A DNA stretch of 33,084 nucleotides. Source: Hydrogenophilales bacterium (GTDB taxonomy: Bacteria; Pseudomonadota; Gammaproteobacteria; Burkholderiales; Thiobacillaceae). Both the position numbers and the translations under genes were made by a program. The stretch is from positions 1-33,084 of the forward strand of contig JAGXGM010000076.1 in the NCBI GenBank assembly GCA_024636675.1, read 5' to 3'. Under the pieces are notes generated by a model that saw nothing but the letters and a program-made list of their open reading frames with translations, ran no database searches and was not told the DNA's origin. This document shows, piece by piece, positions 25,616 through 32,948 of this stretch; within the stretch, counting starts at the first letter, position 1; every line of letters begins with the position of its first letter.

Positions 25616-26089
25616 ATGAAAACGCTCGTACTCGGCATCGGCAACACACTGCTTACAGACGAAGGCATCGGCATTCACGTGCTGCAGGCGCTCGAACCCG
25701 AGCTGGCGAATTGGCCCGATGTGACCCTGCTCGACGGCGGCACGCTGTCATTCACCCTGGCGGGGCCGATCGAGGACGCCGATGCGCTGATCGTCGTCGA
25801 TGCCGCCAATATCAAGACGAAGCCGGGTGAATGGGCATTGCTGGAAGGGGAGGAGATGGACGCATTCCTGATGGGCAATCGCAAGTCCACGGTGCACGAA
25901 GTTGGGTTGACCGATCTGCGCGCCATTGCCATTCTGGCCGGCCACTGGCCGGAAAAACGCGCGATGCTGGCGATTCGGCCCGATGTCGTCGACTGGGGCG
26001 AACTGCCCACGCCGGCCGTCGCCGCCGCCATTCCCCCCGCCTGCGCGGCAATCCGCGGACTGATCCGGGAATGGCAGCATGAAGCTTGA
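25616..26089 (+). CDS. hupD: [NiFe] hydrogenase maturation protease (HyaD/HupD family)
   Basis: Endopeptidase that removes the C-terminal tail of the large subunit after nickel insertion. The 157 residues contain GIGNTLLTDEGIGIHVL and the three nickel-sensing ligands at the family positions: E16, D62 (VVDAAN) and H94 (TVHEVGL), nearly the same numbering as in E. coli HybD. The frame is open from 25565 with alternative starts, but the family begins at MKTLVLGIGN, giving ATG 25616-25618. Only a weak GGGG precedes it. Its likely substrate is the large subunit at 30039, cut after H572. It overlaps the next gene by 11 bp. Confidence 0.94.
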   Translation: MKTLVLGIGNTLLTDEGIGIHVLQALEPELANWPDVTLLDGGTLSFTLAGPIEDADALIVVDAANIKTKPGEWALLEGEEMDAFLMGNRKSTVHEVGLTDLRAIAILAGHWPEKRAMLAIRPDVVDWGELPTPAVAAAIPPACAAIRGLIREWQHEA

Positions 26090-26495
26090 CGTCATTCCCA
26101 TCCACGTTGCCGATCAGCCGCCGGGCGAACCCGGCCTCTCCGGCAATGCGCCGCCGTTGCTGCGCGAAGTGGCCGAACAGGTGCGCCGCCTGCTCGAATC
26201 CGGCGAGCCTTCCGCCATCGACCTGTCCGCCTTGCCGCTGACGCCGGCCGACCTCGACTGGCTGCAGGAAAAACTCGGCGCCGGTGAGATTGCCGTCACC
26301 CTGCAGGCCAGCGGCGAATCGACCCTGAACGAGACCGCCTGCCCCGGCGTCTGGTGGGTGACGCATCGCAACGAGCAGGGCGTGGTCACCTCGCAGTTTA
26401 TCGAGGTGGCGTTCGTGCCCGAGCTGGTGAAGGCCCATCCAGCGGATGTGGCGATCGGTTTGGAAACCCTTGAGTTACTGATATCCGATCTATAG
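26079..26495 (+). CDS. HupH/HyaF-like hydrogenase expression protein (single-domain form)
   Basis: A 138-residue protein resembling the HupH C-terminal domain family, thought to act as a chaperone for small-subunit or large-subunit maturation. The best conserved block is SGESTLNETACPGVWWVTHRNEQG with Cys and a double Trp; RLLESGEPSAIDLSALPLT and LDWLQEKLGAGEI precede it. Classical HupH and HyaF are about 280 residues with two related halves, so this is a one-half version. The start ATG lies inside the protease gene. The stop TAG (26493-26495) falls within the left arm of the palindromic element at 26491-26604. Confidence 0.75.
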   Translation: MKLDVIPIHVADQPPGEPGLSGNAPPLLREVAEQVRRLLESGEPSAIDLSALPLTPADLDWLQEKLGAGEIAVTLQASGESTLNETACPGVWWVTHRNEQGVVTSQFIEVAFVPELVKAHPADVAIGLETLELLISDL

Positions 26496-26604
26496 GAAAC
26501 GCAGATAAATTCGTTATTGCGAAGCGCGGCAATCCAGCGCCATTGGCTAAGCAGGATTTACGCGCCTCGCAATGACGGTATGCCGAATAAATCAGTGTTT
26601 CATA
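26491..26604. repeat. Palindromic mini-element (REP/MITE-like) downstream of the HupH-like gene
   Basis: About 114 bp with nested inverted repeats. The strongest arms are CGTTATTGCGAAGCGCG (26512-26528) and CGCGCCTCGCAATGACG (26561-26577), 15 of 17 pairing. An inner AATCC/GGATT pair is at 26531-26535 and 26554-26558. Imperfect outer arms run from TATAGGAAAC at the left to GTTTCATA at the right, with AAATTCG and CGAATAA inside them. The CGTYATTGCGA/GCAATCC wording resembles a very widespread bacterial palindromic repeat. The left end includes the stop codon of the HupH-like gene. The rest of the gap to the small subunit gene holds only its ribosome binding site. Confidence 0.65.
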
Positions 26605-26663
26605 AGCTGAGTTGAGTACCGGGTTTTCGAGGCAGTGGTGTGTTACGTCGGGAGGCAAGCATC

Positions 26664-27743
26664 ATGCAGGGTCCGTTGATCGATACACTCGCGCGGCAGG
26701 GCGTTAGCCGCCGCACTTTTCTCAAGTATTGCGCCACGCTGGCCTCGATGATGGCCTTGCCGCCCGCGGCCGGGCTTGCCATGGCCGAGGCGATGGCCGC
26801 CGCTCGCAGGCCGTCGGTGATCTGGCTGCCGTTCCAGGAATGCACCGGCTGCACCGAGTCGTTCACGCGTTCGCACTCGCCGACGCTGGAAGGCATGATC
26901 TTCGACATGATCTCGCTCGACTACCAGGAGACGCTGATGGCCGCCGCCGGGCACCAGGCCGAGGAAGCCCGGCACACCGCGATGCGGGACAACGCGGGCA
27001 AGTACCTGCTGGTCATCGACGGCTCGATTCCGCTGGATCAGGGCGGCGCCTATTCCTGCATCGGCGGCCGCTCCAATCTGGACATCCTGAAAGAAGCCGC
27101 CGAGGGTGCGGCGGCCATCATCGCCATGGGCACCTGCGCCGCCTACGGCGGCATCCCGAAGGCCAACCCGAACCCGACCGGCGCGGTGTCGGTGTCCGAC
27201 ATCGTCAAGGACAAGCCCATCGTCAACATCCCCGGCTGCCCGCCGATCCCGGTGGTGATGACCGGCGTGCTGGCGCACTACCTCACCTTCGGCAGCCTGC
27301 CCGAACTCGACGACAAGGGCCGGCCAAAAGCCTTCTTCGGCGAAACCATCCACGACCGCTGCTACCGCCGCCCGTTCTACGACCAGGGCAAGTTCGCCAA
27401 GACCTTCGACGACGAGGGCGCGCGCCGCGGCTGGTGCCTGTTCGAACTCGGCTGCAAGGGGCCGGTGACCTATAACGCCTGCGCCACGGTGAAGTGGAAC
27501 GGCGGCACCTCGTGGCCGGTGGAATCCGGGCACGGCTGCCTCGGCTGCTCCGAGCCCGATTTCTGGGACGCAGGCGGCTTCTACAAAGCCCTGTCGCTGC
27601 CGGCCGATCCGCTCAAGTTCGCCGCCGCCGCCGCGGTGGTGGGCACAGGCGCGGGGGTGGCGATCGGCTTCGCCAACCGCTCCAAGAAGGGCGGCGCCAA
27701 GTCCGCGCATGAAACCACCACTCTGGACGACCTGGAGAAATAA
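26664..27743 (+). CDS. hynS: [NiFe] hydrogenase small subunit (Isp-type, group 1e-like)
   Basis: Electron-transfer subunit of a periplasmic-facing uptake hydrogenase, 359 residues. The N-terminus carries a twin-arginine signal (SRRTFLKY, R16-R17) with a hydrophobic stretch to about residue 45. The proximal cluster begins CTGCTES (C60, C63) and continues with GTCAAYGGI and GCPPIP. The distal cluster has HDRCYRRPFYDQGKF, CLFELGCKGP, and the medial cluster lies in GCLGCSEPDFWD. A weakly hydrophobic C-terminal segment (FAAAAAVVGTGAGVAIGF) may help anchor it. The ATG at 26664 is preceded by GGGAGG at 8 bases. The order small subunit, Isp1, Isp2, large subunit is characteristic of HynS-Isp-HynL enzymes. 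Confidence 0.95.
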   Translation: MQGPLIDTLARQGVSRRTFLKYCATLASMMALPPAAGLAMAEAMAAARRPSVIWLPFQECTGCTESFTRSHSPTLEGMIFDMISLDYQETLMAAAGHQAEEARHTAMRDNAGKYLLVIDGSIPLDQGGAYSCIGGRSNLDILKEAAEGAAAIIAMGTCAAYGGIPKANPNPTGAVSVSDIVKDKPIVNIPGCPPIPVVMTGVLAHYLTFGSLPELDDKGRPKAFFGETIHDRCYRRPFYDQGKFAKTFDDEGARRGWCLFELGCKGPVTYNACATVKWNGGTSWPVESGHGCLGCSEPDFWDAGGFYKALSLPADPLKFAAAAAVVGTGAGVAIGFANRSKKGGAKSAHETTTLDDLEK

Positions 27744-27979
27744 TGGAACCTCCGATTGTTTTATCCATGGACCGCGTTTACACGAAAAATGCTCAGCTGC
27801 AAGGCGCGCGACGAAGGTCGTATCGAGCATACGAAGCCGAGGAGCGCAACGCCACAGATGAGCATTTTTCGTGCAAACCCTTTGGGGCCTGGCTTTCCGG
27901 GCGGTCTGCTTTGTCGCGCATCCCGTCCCGGAAAGCCGCGCCGCGGCCACGGATAAAGCAATCGGAGGTTCCTAAATGA
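27743..27979 (+). CDS. Through-reading 78-codon frame across the hynS-isp1 element (probably not a functional protein)
   Basis: The frame starts at ATG 27743-27745, sharing a base with the hynS stop (TAATG), with GGAG at 27733-27736 as a possible ribosome binding site. It ends TGA 27977-27979, overlapping the isp1 ATG as ATGA. It runs through the whole palindromic element. The product would be Arg/Lys-rich (QGARRRSYRAYEAEERN) with no recognised domain, and its content simply follows the repeat. The possible value is translational: ribosomes could pass from hynS to isp1 without release, opening the hairpins. Whether it is translated is unknown. Confidence 0.3.
   Translation: MEPPIVLSMDRVYTKNAQLQGARRRSYRAYEAEERNATDEHFSCKPFGAWLSGRSALSRIPSRKAAPRPRIKQSEVPK
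27745..27972. mobile_element. Nested palindromic MITE-like element between hynS and isp1
   Basis: A 228-bp element with 26-bp terminal inverted repeats at 27745-27770 and 27947-27972 (24 of 26 identical; outer bases GGAACCTCCGATTG). Three further perfect inverted repeats are nested inside: CACGAAAAATGCTCA (27781-27795) with TGAGCATTTTTCGTG (27859-27873); TCGTAT with ATACGA (27818-27834); and GGCTTTCCGGG (27891-27901) with CCCGGAAAGCC (27927-27937). TAA occurs at both borders, a possible short target duplication. No transposase frame is present. The right arm contains GGAGG (27964-27968), which serves as the isp1 ribosome binding site. The architecture suggests a non-autonomous element or a structured RNA. 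Confidence 0.7.
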
Positions 27980-28635
27980 ACGAGCTGCAATTTCTGACCT
28001 GGGTGCGTGGCACGGGACTCAATATTGCCGTGGCGATTTTTCTGCTGGGGGTGACGTGGCGCCTGTTCGAAATCTACTCGCTGGGCCGCAAGAAAGACCT
28101 GTCCGCACCGCGCCATGCGTCCGGCGCGTCGGGCCTGCACACGGTGTTCCGCCGTTCGCTGGCGCCCCCCGGCATGCTGAAGCGTTCGCCGGTGAGCTAC
28201 ATCGGCGGTTATATCTTCCATCTCGGCCTGGCCGTCGTGGTGTTCCTGTTCGCTCCGCACATCCTCCTGATCTCCAATCTCACCGGCCTGTCGTGGCCCG
28301 GGCTGCCTTCGCAGTTCATCGACCTGGCGGCGGTGGTGACGATGGCGGCCATGCTGGTGATGCTGGTCGACCGCATCAGCAAGCCGGTCAAGCGCTTTCT
28401 TTCCACCTTCGAGGACTGGTTCACCTGGACGGTGACCTTTTTGCCGGTGCTGACCGGCTGGATGGCAGTGCAGCACCTGCTGCTGCCCTACACCACGATG
28501 CTGGCGCTGCACATCCTGTCCGTTGAAATCCTGCTCATCGTGCTGCCCTTCACCAAGCTGTTCCATGCCTTCACGCTGTTCGGCTCGCGCTGGTACAACG
28601 GCCGGGTCAACGCTCACAAGGGGGTACCAGTATGA
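27976..28635 (+). CDS. isp1: Isp1, NarI-like membrane cytochrome b of the hydrogenase
   Basis: A 219-residue inner-membrane protein with about five hydrophobic segments, resembling NarI/DsrM-type diheme cytochrome b subunits. It probably accepts electrons from the small subunit and passes them to Isp2 or the quinone pool. Candidate haem-ligand histidines lie in YIFHLGLAV and LALHILSVE, with others near FHAFTLF. The N-terminus NELQFLTWVRGTGLNIAVAIFLLG is in the membrane. The ribosome binding site GGAGG lies in the palindromic arm at 27964-27968, and the ATG overlaps the stop of the frame through that element. Its own stop overlaps a 37-codon frame as ATGA. Confidence 0.9.
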   Translation: MNELQFLTWVRGTGLNIAVAIFLLGVTWRLFEIYSLGRKKDLSAPRHASGASGLHTVFRRSLAPPGMLKRSPVSYIGGYIFHLGLAVVVFLFAPHILLISNLTGLSWPGLPSQFIDLAAVVTMAAMLVMLVDRISKPVKRFLSTFEDWFTWTVTFLPVLTGWMAVQHLLLPYTTMLALHILSVEILLIVLPFTKLFHAFTLFGSRWYNGRVNAHKGVPV

Positions 28636-28745
28636 GCAGGAAGCAGGGGCCCCACGCAGTGGGGATGCGACCGGCCGCGAATGCTGGTGGCGACCGACAC
28701 GAAAGCCTCGGTATATCCCGTACGTTCAAGGAGGGAGCGGTATGA
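28632..28745 (+). CDS. Possible 37-residue micro-ORF between isp1 and isp2
   Basis: A short frame in the 106-bp gap between isp1 and isp2. Its ATG (28632-28634) overlaps the isp1 stop as ATGA, and its TGA (28743-28745) overlaps the isp2 ATG as ATGA. AAGGGGG lies upstream of its start. The product would begin MSRKQGPHAVGMRPAANAGG and is basic, without cysteines or a membrane segment. The octamer GTATGAGC occurs at both ends (28630-28637 and 28740-28747), and a hairpin CCCCAC/GTGGGG lies at 28650-28664. It may be a genuine small protein or DNA inserted into what was once a direct ATGA junction. No homologue is recognised. Confidence 0.3.
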   Translation: MSRKQGPHAVGMRPAANAGGDRHESLGISRTFKEGAV

Positions 28746-30034
28746 GCGCCACACTCGAAAAAGGCATCCGCGTCCTCAAGGAAGTCATCGACGCGCCCAT
28801 CGCCAGCTATTTCAACAGCTGCGTGCACTGCGGCCTGTGTGCCGAAGCCTGCCTGTTCTACACGGAAACCGGCGACCCCAAGTACACGCCGATCCACAAG
28901 CTGGAGCCGTTGCGTCGTATCTACGAGCAGGAATACACCTTGCTGGGGCGGCTGAAAAGCATGGTCGGCCTGTCCAGGGCCGTGACCGACGACGAACTCG
29001 ATCAATGGCAGGAGCTGGTCTACAACAGCTGCACCCTGTGCGGCCGCTGCTCAGCCGTCTGTCCGGTCGGCAACGACATCGTCTACATGGTGCGCAAGTT
29101 CCGCGAGGGCATGTCGGCCTCCGGCCATGCACCGGCAGGCATCAAGGACGCGGTCACCCGCACCGTCACGGTCGGCAGCCCGATGAATGTCAAGCTGCCC
29201 GCGGTGCAGGCGCAGATGAAGCACGTGGAAGAAGACTATGGCATTCCGATTCCGCTCGATGCCGAAGGCGCCGAATACATGGTGGTGCTGTCGTCGATGG
29301 AAATCATGAACTTCCCGGAGTATCTGGCGGCCGTCGCCAAGATCATGCAGCAGGCGGGCAAGACCTGGACGCTGTGCTCGACCGCCTTCGAGGCGACCAA
29401 TGCCGGCATCCAGATCGGCAACTCGGACCTGGCGAAAGTGATCGTTTCACGCATCGTCGAGGGCGCGGAAAAGCTCAAGGTGAAAACCGTGATCAGCCCC
29501 GAATGCGGCCATGCCTACACCGCGTTGCGCTGGGAAGGCCCCAACCTGATCGGGCGGCCGTTCGGCTTCGAGGTCAAGCACATCATCGAGGTGCTCGACG
29601 AGTTCCAGGCGCAGGGGCTGCTGCAGACCGAAGGCTTCGAGACCGACCGCCTCACCTTCCACGACCCGTGCCAGCTGGTGCGTCGCGGCGGCGTGATCCA
29701 GCAGCCGCGCACGCTGATGAACATGGTGGCGAATAACTTCGTCGAGATGCCGGATGCGGGCTACATGAACTGGTGCTGCGGCGGCGGCGGCGGGGCGTCG
29801 GCCATCGAGGAAGGCGAGGAACTGCGGCTGGAAGCCTTCAAGAAGAAAAAATCCCAGTTCGACGCGGTCAAGCCGGACCGGGTGGTCACGGCCTGCGCCA
29901 ACTGCCGCATCGTGCTGGAAGAAAGCCTCGAACACTACAAGATGGACATCCCGGTGATCGGCCTGACCGAGATGATTGCCGAACATATTCCAGAACCCGT
30001 GCCGCAAGCGGCCGCCAAGCCGGAAGGAGCCTGA
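28742..30034 (+). CDS. isp2: Isp2, HdrD/DsrK-like iron-sulfur protein of the hydrogenase
   Basis: A 430-residue cytoplasm-side partner of Isp1, related to heterodisulfide reductase subunit D and DsrK. Two [4Fe-4S] binding motifs lie at C27, C30, C33, C37 (CVHCGLCAEAC) and C97, C100, C103, C107 (CTLCGRCSAVCPVG). The C-terminal half has CCG-type elements: SPECGHAY, HDPCQLVRRGG, then NWCCGGGGGASA and a final VTACANCRI. These may hold a noncubane cluster active in thiol/disulfide chemistry. The frame is open from 28523, but ATG 28742 has AAGGAGGGAG upstream and starts directly before the family sequence. It is followed after 4 bp by the large subunit gene. Confidence 0.93.
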   Translation: MSATLEKGIRVLKEVIDAPIASYFNSCVHCGLCAEACLFYTETGDPKYTPIHKLEPLRRIYEQEYTLLGRLKSMVGLSRAVTDDELDQWQELVYNSCTLCGRCSAVCPVGNDIVYMVRKFREGMSASGHAPAGIKDAVTRTVTVGSPMNVKLPAVQAQMKHVEEDYGIPIPLDAEGAEYMVVLSSMEIMNFPEYLAAVAKIMQQAGKTWTLCSTAFEATNAGIQIGNSDLAKVIVSRIVEGAEKLKVKTVISPECGHAYTALRWEGPNLIGRPFGFEVKHIIEVLDEFQAQGLLQTEGFETDRLTFHDPCQLVRRGGVIQQPRTLMNMVANNFVEMPDAGYMNWCCGGGGGASAIEEGEELRLEAFKKKKSQFDAVKPDRVVTACANCRIVLEESLEHYKMDIPVIGLTEMIAEHIPEPVPQAAAKPEGA

Positions 30035-30038
30035 CGCC

Positions 30039-31802
30039 ATGGCCACCACTCAACGCGTCGTCGTCGACCCCATCACCCGCATCGAGGGCCACCTGCGCAT
30101 CGAGGCGGAAACCGACGCCGACGGCAGGATCACCCAGGCCTACTCCGCCGGCACCATGGTGCGCGGCATCGAGATCATCCTGCGCGGGCGCGACCCGCGC
30201 GACGCATGGGCCTTCGCCCAGCGCATCTGCGGCGTCTGCACCCTGGTGCACGGCATCGCCTCGGTGCGCTCGGTGGAGGACGCGCTGCACCGCGCCATCC
30301 CCGGCTACAGCATTCCTGCGAACGCCGAGCTGATCCGCAACCTGATGATCGCGGCGCAGCATGTGCACGATCACGTGATGCATTTCTATCACCTGCACGC
30401 GCTCGACTGGGTCGACGTGGTGTCGGCGCTGAAGGCCGACCCCAAGGCCACCTCGACGCTGGCGCAGAGCCTGTCCGGCTATCCCAAGTCTTCGCCCGGC
30501 TACTTCGCCGACGTGCAGAAAAAGGTGAAGACTTTCGTCGAGCAGGGCCAGCTCGGTATTTTCGCCAACGCCTACTGGGGCCATCCCGCCTACAAGCTGC
30601 CGCCGGAAGCCAACCTGATGGCGCTGGCGCATTACCTCGACGCGCTTGCCTGGCAGCGCGACGTGGTCAAGCTGCATGCCATCTTCGGCGGCAAGAACCC
30701 GCACCCCAACTTCGTCGTGGGCGGCGTCCCCTCGGCCATTTCGGTGCACACCAGCGGCGGCGGGCAGGCGGCCACCGCGCTCAACATGGTCGGCCTGCAG
30801 ACGGTGCAGAACGTCATCACCCGGATGCGCGAGTTCGTCGATCAGGTCTATGTGCCGGACACCCTGGCGATTGCCGGCTTCTACAAGGACTGGGCTGGGC
30901 GCGGCGAAGGCCTGGGCAACTTCCTGTCGTTCGGCGACCTGCCCGCGAAAGGCTTCTGGGATACCGATTCCTACCTCATCCCGCGCGGCGTCATCCTCGG
31001 TCGCGACCTGTCGACCATCCATCCCATCGACCTCGATGCCGACAACGAAATCCAGGAATTCGTCAGCCATTCCTGGTACAAGTACAGCCAGGGCGACGAA
31101 CACGGCCTGCACCCGTTCAGGGGCGAGACCGAACTCAACTACACCGGGCCGAAGCCGCCTTACCAGCATCTCGATGTCGAGCAGAAATATTCCTGGATGA
31201 AATCGCCGCGCTGGCAGGGTCGATCCATGGAAGTCGGCCCGCTGGCGCGCGTGCTGATGCTCTACGCCAGCGGCAACGAACAGGCCAGGGAACTGGTGGG
31301 CATGACCCTGAAGACGCTCGACCTGCCGGTTGACGCGCTGTTCTCCACCCTCGGCCGCACCGCCGCGCGCACCCTGGAATCGAAGATCCTGGCCGACGCC
31401 ATGCAGGGCTGGTACGACCAGTTGATGGCCAACATCAAGGCCGGCGACGTGCGCACCTTTAACGACCAGTACTGGGATCCGTCGACCTGGCCGAAGCGCA
31501 TGCAGGGCGTCGGCCTGATGGAAGCGCCGCGCGGCGGGCTTTCCCACTGGATCGTGGTCGACGACGGCAAGATCAGCAACTACCAGGCGGTGGTGCCCAG
31601 CACCTGGAACGCCGGCCCGCGCGACACCTTGGGCCAGCCCGGTGCCTACGAGGCGGCGCTGCAGGACAACCACGTCATGCACGACCCCAGGCAGCCGCTC
31701 GAGATCCTGCGCACCATCCATTCCTTCGACCCCTGCATTGCCTGCGCGGTGCACGTGACCGACCCGGATGGCGAGGAACTGGTGCAGGTAAAGATCAAGT
31801 AG
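30039..31802 (+). CDS. hynL: [NiFe] hydrogenase large subunit (Isp-type, group 1e-like)
   Basis: Catalytic subunit that splits H2 at the NiFe(CN)2CO site, 587 residues. Nickel ligands are C64 and C67 (QRICGVCTLVHG) and C566 and C569 (FDPCIACAVH). The protein ends 15 residues after H572 with VTDPDGEELVQVKIK, the tail that the maturation protease would remove. The N-terminus VVVDPITRIEGHLRIE is typical. There is no signal peptide, as it is carried across the membrane by the Tat signal of the small subunit. The ATG at 30039 has AAGGAG upstream; the longer open frame is out of family. It is separated from the small subunit gene by isp1 and isp2. Confidence 0.97.
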   Translation: MATTQRVVVDPITRIEGHLRIEAETDADGRITQAYSAGTMVRGIEIILRGRDPRDAWAFAQRICGVCTLVHGIASVRSVEDALHRAIPGYSIPANAELIRNLMIAAQHVHDHVMHFYHLHALDWVDVVSALKADPKATSTLAQSLSGYPKSSPGYFADVQKKVKTFVEQGQLGIFANAYWGHPAYKLPPEANLMALAHYLDALAWQRDVVKLHAIFGGKNPHPNFVVGGVPSAISVHTSGGGQAATALNMVGLQTVQNVITRMREFVDQVYVPDTLAIAGFYKDWAGRGEGLGNFLSFGDLPAKGFWDTDSYLIPRGVILGRDLSTIHPIDLDADNEIQEFVSHSWYKYSQGDEHGLHPFRGETELNYTGPKPPYQHLDVEQKYSWMKSPRWQGRSMEVGPLARVLMLYASGNEQARELVGMTLKTLDLPVDALFSTLGRTAARTLESKILADAMQGWYDQLMANIKAGDVRTFNDQYWDPSTWPKRMQGVGLMEAPRGGLSHWIVVDDGKISNYQAVVPSTWNAGPRDTLGQPGAYEAALQDNHVMHDPRQPLEILRTIHSFDPCIACAVHVTDPDGEELVQVKIK

Positions 31803-31829
31803 GCTGAATTTATTTGGCTGAATTTATTT
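31802..31829. repeat. Perfect 14-bp tandem duplication after hynL
   Basis: GGCTGAATTTATTT occurs twice in direct succession, 31802-31815 and 31816-31829, in the 46-bp gap between hynL and hupE; the first base of copy one is the last base of the hynL stop codon. It looks like a recent local duplication and makes the gap AT-rich relative to its surroundings. Confidence 0.7.
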
Positions 31830-31848
31830 GGATAGCGGAGAACACAGC

Positions 31849-32424
31849 ATGAAACCGATGAAGCCTTCCCACACGTTTGCCCTGGCCGCCCTTTGCCTGT
31901 TCGCCGGCACGGCGTCGGCACACACCGGCGAGCACACCGCAAGCGGTTTCGCCAGCGGCCTGGCGCACCCCCTGCTGGGGCTCGATCACCTGCTCGCCAT
32001 GATCGCGGTCGGCCTGTGGGCCGCGCAGCAGGGCGGGCGGGCGCTGTGGGCGGTGCCCGCCGCATTCGTCGGGGCGATGCTGATGGGCGGTGGGCTGGCC
32101 GGGCTGGGCTGGGGGCTGCCGCATGTCGAAACCGCCATCGCGCTGTCGGTGCTGGTGCTGGGTCTCCTGATCGCCACGCGCCGGCAGCGGGGAACCGCCG
32201 CCGGCATGCTGCTCGCTGCCGGTTTCGCGCTGTTCCATGGTTACGCCCACGGACTGGAAATGCCGCAGGCCGCATCGCCCGTGGGCTATGCCCTGGGCTT
32301 CGTGCTGGCCACCCTGTGCCTGCATGGCATGGGGATCGCCGGCCGCCTGATCGGCCGCCGCGCAACACAGCTTGCAGGCGCCGGTATCGCGGTCAGCGGC
32401 CTGGCGTTGATTTTCAGCGGGTGA
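31849..32424 (+). CDS. hupE: HupE/UreJ family nickel permease
   Basis: A 191-residue inner-membrane protein that probably admits nickel for hydrogenase maturation. A cleavable signal peptide ends near GTASA (residue 24), leaving HTGEH at the mature N-terminus. The conserved HPLLGLDHLLAMIAVG metal motif follows (about 40-55), then about five more membrane segments including ALFHGYAHGLE. The ATG at 31849 has GGAG at 8 bases; an earlier TTG is less likely. It is the last gene of the hydrogenase operon, 46 bp after hynL, and is followed by a strong terminator. Confidence 0.93.
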   Translation: MKPMKPSHTFALAALCLFAGTASAHTGEHTASGFASGLAHPLLGLDHLLAMIAVGLWAAQQGGRALWAVPAAFVGAMLMGGGLAGLGWGLPHVETAIALSVLVLGLLIATRRQRGTAAGMLLAAGFALFHGYAHGLEMPQAASPVGYALGFVLATLCLHGMGIAGRLIGRRATQLAGAGIAVSGLALIFSG

Positions 32425-32450
32425 AACTGCAATACGCGCGGCCCAATAGC

Positions 32451-32483
32451 AAAAACCCCCTGTCGGTTCGACAGGGGGTTTTT
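32451..32483. terminator. Bidirectional intrinsic terminator between hupE and soxZ
   Basis: A perfect 15-bp inverted repeat, AAAAACCCCCTGTCG with CGACAGGGGGTTTTT, and a 3-base loop. The GC-rich stem is followed by a T run on both strands, so it should stop the hydrogenase operon on plus and the soxYZ transcript on minus. Confidence 0.92.
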
Positions 32484-32588
32484 GTTTCAGTCGCTGGCAG
32501 CGGCAAGCGCCGCCAGATCAAGGGCACTACACCCAGCCTGCGATTTGAAGATGATTCATCACGTCACAGGGCAGGGGTGCAACAGCGC

Positions 32589-32903
32589 TTAGCCGATGGT
32601 GGCTTCGGCGCTGTTTTTGTCGCCCTTGTTGTCGACCCAGTTGACGACGACCTTGTCGCCGGCCTTGGGGCCCTTGACCTTGAAGCCCAGGTAGGGATTC
32701 CTGGACACAGCGCCGCCGATTTCAGCGTTCAACACGGGGGCGCCATTGATGGTGGCGGTCACTTCGGAGATGAAGTGGGCGGGCACCAGCTGGCCGGTTT
32801 TCGCGTCTTTGCGCGTCCCGGTTTCCATCGGGTGGTTCATCAGTACTTTGACGTCGGCGAGGTCGCCTGCCATGGTGGCGCGGATGCGCATGGGTTGAGC
32901 CAT
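32589..32903 (-). CDS. soxZ: Thiosulfate oxidation carrier subunit SoxZ
   Basis: Small periplasmic partner of SoxY in the thiosulfate-oxidising multienzyme system. The 104 residues fit SoxZ: MAQPMRIRATMAGDLADVKVLMNHPMETG, HFISEVTATING, then an Ig-like beta fold with GPKAGDKVVVNWVDNKG. No signal peptide is present, as expected, since SoxZ travels with SoxY. AAGGAAAG precedes the ATG. It follows soxY in the same direction with a 45-bp gap. Confidence 0.96.
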   Translation of the reverse strand: MAQPMRIRATMAGDLADVKVLMNHPMETGTRKDAKTGQLVPAHFISEVTATINGAPVLNAEIGGAVSRNPYLGFKVKGPKAGDKVVVNWVDNKGDKNSAEATIG

Positions 32904-32948
32904 TTTGCTTTCCTTTTCTGAATATGAATGTGGGATGGGGTGAGCGGA

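Noticed and set aside
27743-27979. The 78-codon frame between hynS and isp1 as a functional hydrogenase protein
   Set aside because: Its sequence is dictated by the nested palindromes and has no recognised domain; kept only as a possible translational relay.
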